64,000 nt of DNA from JAFNAG01 sp963824985 (GTDB taxonomy: Bacteria > Acidobacteriota > UBA6911), in the NCBI GenBank assembly GCA_963824985.1, contig CAWGRQ010000027.1, positions 61,453 through 125,452 of the forward strand, given 5' to 3'. Position 1 is the first letter of the stretch. Each line of letters starts with the position of its first letter. Positions 62,761 to 64,000 of this stretch are shown in pieces. The notes below the pieces were generated by a model that had not been told where the DNA came from, did not search any database, and saw only the letters and a list, made by a program, of their open reading frames with translations. The translations under genes and the position numbers were made by a program.

Positions 62761-63903
62761 ATGGACGTCTCATATCACCAGGTGTGTTCGCACTGCATTA
62801 TGGACACAACCGATCCCTCAATTACCTTCGATGATCGGGGATGGTGCGACTACTGTCGTAACTTCTACGAGAACATCGCGCCACACTGGCATCCAGATGA
62901 GGCGAGTGAGAAGAAACTCGAAGAAATCGCTGCAAAGATCAAGAACAGCCAAAAGAGCCACGAATACGACTGCCTTATCGGGCTGAGCGGTGGCGTCGAT
63001 AGTTCTTATGTTGCGCACATCTCAAAGACCAGACTGGGACTTAGACCCCTTCTCTACCATGTCGACACGGGCTGGAACTCGGACATATCAGTCAGCAACA
63101 TCCAGAAACTGGTCGATGGACTCGGGCTCGACCTATTCACCGAGGTAATCGACTGGGAAGAGATGAAGGATCTCCAGCTGGCCTTCTTCAGGGCGCAGGT
63201 AGCAAATATTGACATACCTCAGGAACTGGGGCTCTTTTCGTCGCTCTACAACTTTGCCGTTCAGCGAAAGTTCAAGTACGTGTTGACAGGAGCCAACTAC
63301 TCAACTGAATGCGTGCGCGAACCTCACGAATGGGGGGCCTACTATCCCACCGACATGAGGTTTGTTCGCGACATCCACCGGCGGTATGGACGGGGTCCGC
63401 TGAAGACCTTTCCAACGGCAGATATCTTCACCTACAAGTTGTACTACCGCTTCCTGAAGGGCGTCAGAGTCGTCCGGCCTCTCAATTATATTTCCTACCT
63501 GAAGTCAGAGGCGATTAACGAATTGACTCGCCTGTATGGATGGCGACCATATGTGCAGAAACATCACGAATCCCGATTCACGCGGTTCGTGGAGTGCTAC
63601 TGGCTGCCCAAGAAATTTGGTTACGAAAGGCGTAAGGCACATCTATCAAGTCTGGTGCTGACGGGGCAAATGACCCGGGAAGAGGCACTGGAACGCATAG
63701 AGACCGGGGAGCTAGATGATCATACAATGAGAGAGGAGTTTGATTTTGTCGCGAAGAAGCTCTCCCTGACGCCAGGCGAGTTGCAGGCGCTGTTCGATGG
63801 TGAGAACAGGACATACCGCGACTACAAGAACAAAGAACGCCTGATCACGTTCGGCGCGACGCTCATGAAAGGGTTGGGTGTTGAAAGACGAGTCATTCGA
63901 TGA
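62761..63903 (+). CDS. N-acetyl sugar amidotransferase (WbpG/PseA-like)
   Basis: 380 residues. The N-terminus carries two CxxC-like pairs (CSHCIMDTTDP, CDYC) characteristic of N-acetyl sugar amidotransferases, and the PP-loop ATP pyrophosphatase motif LSGGVDSSY is at about residues 74-82. ANYSTECVREPHEWG and the Tyr/Lys-rich middle fit WbpG. The enzyme builds an amidine (acetamidino) group on a nonulosonic or uronic sugar using ammonia supplied by a HisH/HisF-like pair. The next gene, overlapping by four bases, is that HisH-like subunit. Confidence 0.9.
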   Translation: MDVSYHQVCSHCIMDTTDPSITFDDRGWCDYCRNFYENIAPHWHPDEASEKKLEEIAAKIKNSQKSHEYDCLIGLSGGVDSSYVAHISKTRLGLRPLLYHVDTGWNSDISVSNIQKLVDGLGLDLFTEVIDWEEMKDLQLAFFRAQVANIDIPQELGLFSSLYNFAVQRKFKYVLTGANYSTECVREPHEWGAYYPTDMRFVRDIHRRYGRGPLKTFPTADIFTYKLYYRFLKGVRVVRPLNYISYLKSEAINELTRLYGWRPYVQKHHESRFTRFVECYWLPKKFGYERRKAHLSSLVLTGQMTREEALERIETGELDDHTMREEFDFVAKKLSLTPGELQALFDGENRTYRDYKNKERLITFGATLMKGLGVERRVIR

Positions 63904-64000
63904 TGAAGATTGTTGACTACGGACTGGGGAATATTCAGGCATTCTTCGCTGCGTACAAGAAGCTCGGCATCCCGGTCTCCACAGCGTCGACGGCGGCCGC
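63900..64000 (+). CDS. hisH: HisH-like glutamine amidotransferase subunit (5' end only)
   Basis: The start ATG 63900 overlaps the upstream stop. The visible 33 residues read MMKIVDYGLGNIQAFFAAYK and continue to the window edge. IVDYGLGNI is the diagnostic N-terminus of HisH. In polysaccharide loci this copy supplies ammonia to the WbpG-type enzyme, with a HisF copy expected just outside the window. The catalytic Cys-His-Glu triad lies beyond the edge. Confidence 0.85.
   Translation, partial: MMKIVDYGLGNIQAFFAAYKKLGIPVSTASTAA

Overview
The window is a GC-rich chromosomal segment from a Gram-negative bacterium. It has outer-membrane barrels, lipoproteins, a Wzx/Wzy/Wzz polysaccharide locus and a multihaem outer-membrane electron conduit. 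An M49 peptidase, a large M14 peptidase with a Gly-rich insert, a DUF72-ImuB-DnaE2 cassette and many intergenic inverted-repeat elements make an Acidobacteriota member the best guess. That is an inference; I saw no rRNA or other taxonomic marker.

Layout. 1-2.2 kb: sigma-54 activator (cut by the window edge) and its PAS histidine kinase. 2.2-2.9 kb: intergenic region with a near-consensus sigma-54 promoter, a possible enhancer palindrome, a candidate small RNA and a long inverted repeat. 2.9-8.1 kb: a three-gene extracellular electron transfer operon (decahaem OmcA/MtrC, decahaem MtrA/DmsE type, MtrB/PioB barrel) behind a second sigma-54-like promoter. 8.8-10.5 kb: putative porin. 11-18.6 kb: phosphate regulon pstS-pstC-pstA-pstB-pstB-phoU-phoB-phoR, followed by a Ppx/GppA phosphatase at 19-20.6 kb. 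pstS, pstC, pstA, the first pstB and phoU are riddled with single-base frameshifts although the protein sequence between the breaks is well conserved. 20.9-31.9 kb: degenerate receiver protein, lipoproteins, leuS, two peptidases. 32.3-40.4 kb: orphan ABC ATPase, beta-CASP nuclease, DEDD exonuclease, SbcD/YhaO-like and YhaN-like pair, SDR. 40.5-48.8 kb: GT39 membrane glycosyltransferase, proline dehydrogenase, acyl-CoA ligase plus SDR, homoserine dehydrogenase and aminotransferase. 49-54.3 kb: DUF72-ImuB-DnaE2 mutagenesis-type cassette. 54.4-64 kb: surface polysaccharide locus (Wzz, GT4, Wzx, FkbM methyltransferase, Wzy, WbpG-type amidotransferase, HisH start), again with clustered frameshifts.

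Two things stand out. First, the electron conduit, its sigma-54-like promoter and the adjacent sigma-54 two-component system form a plausible closed regulatory unit with its own small RNA. Second, the intergenic gaps hold a family of non-autonomous mobile elements. Four copies (10559-10704, 32023-32323, 34571-34786, 46254-46544) have terminal inverted repeats with a GTAA-type end and each sits between perfect 8-bp target duplications, as expected of IS66-type transposition. Two of them landed exactly on gene ends and now supply part of the stop codon or C-terminus. The two long copies carry a roughly 32-bp hairpin with a compensatory base-pair change between copies.
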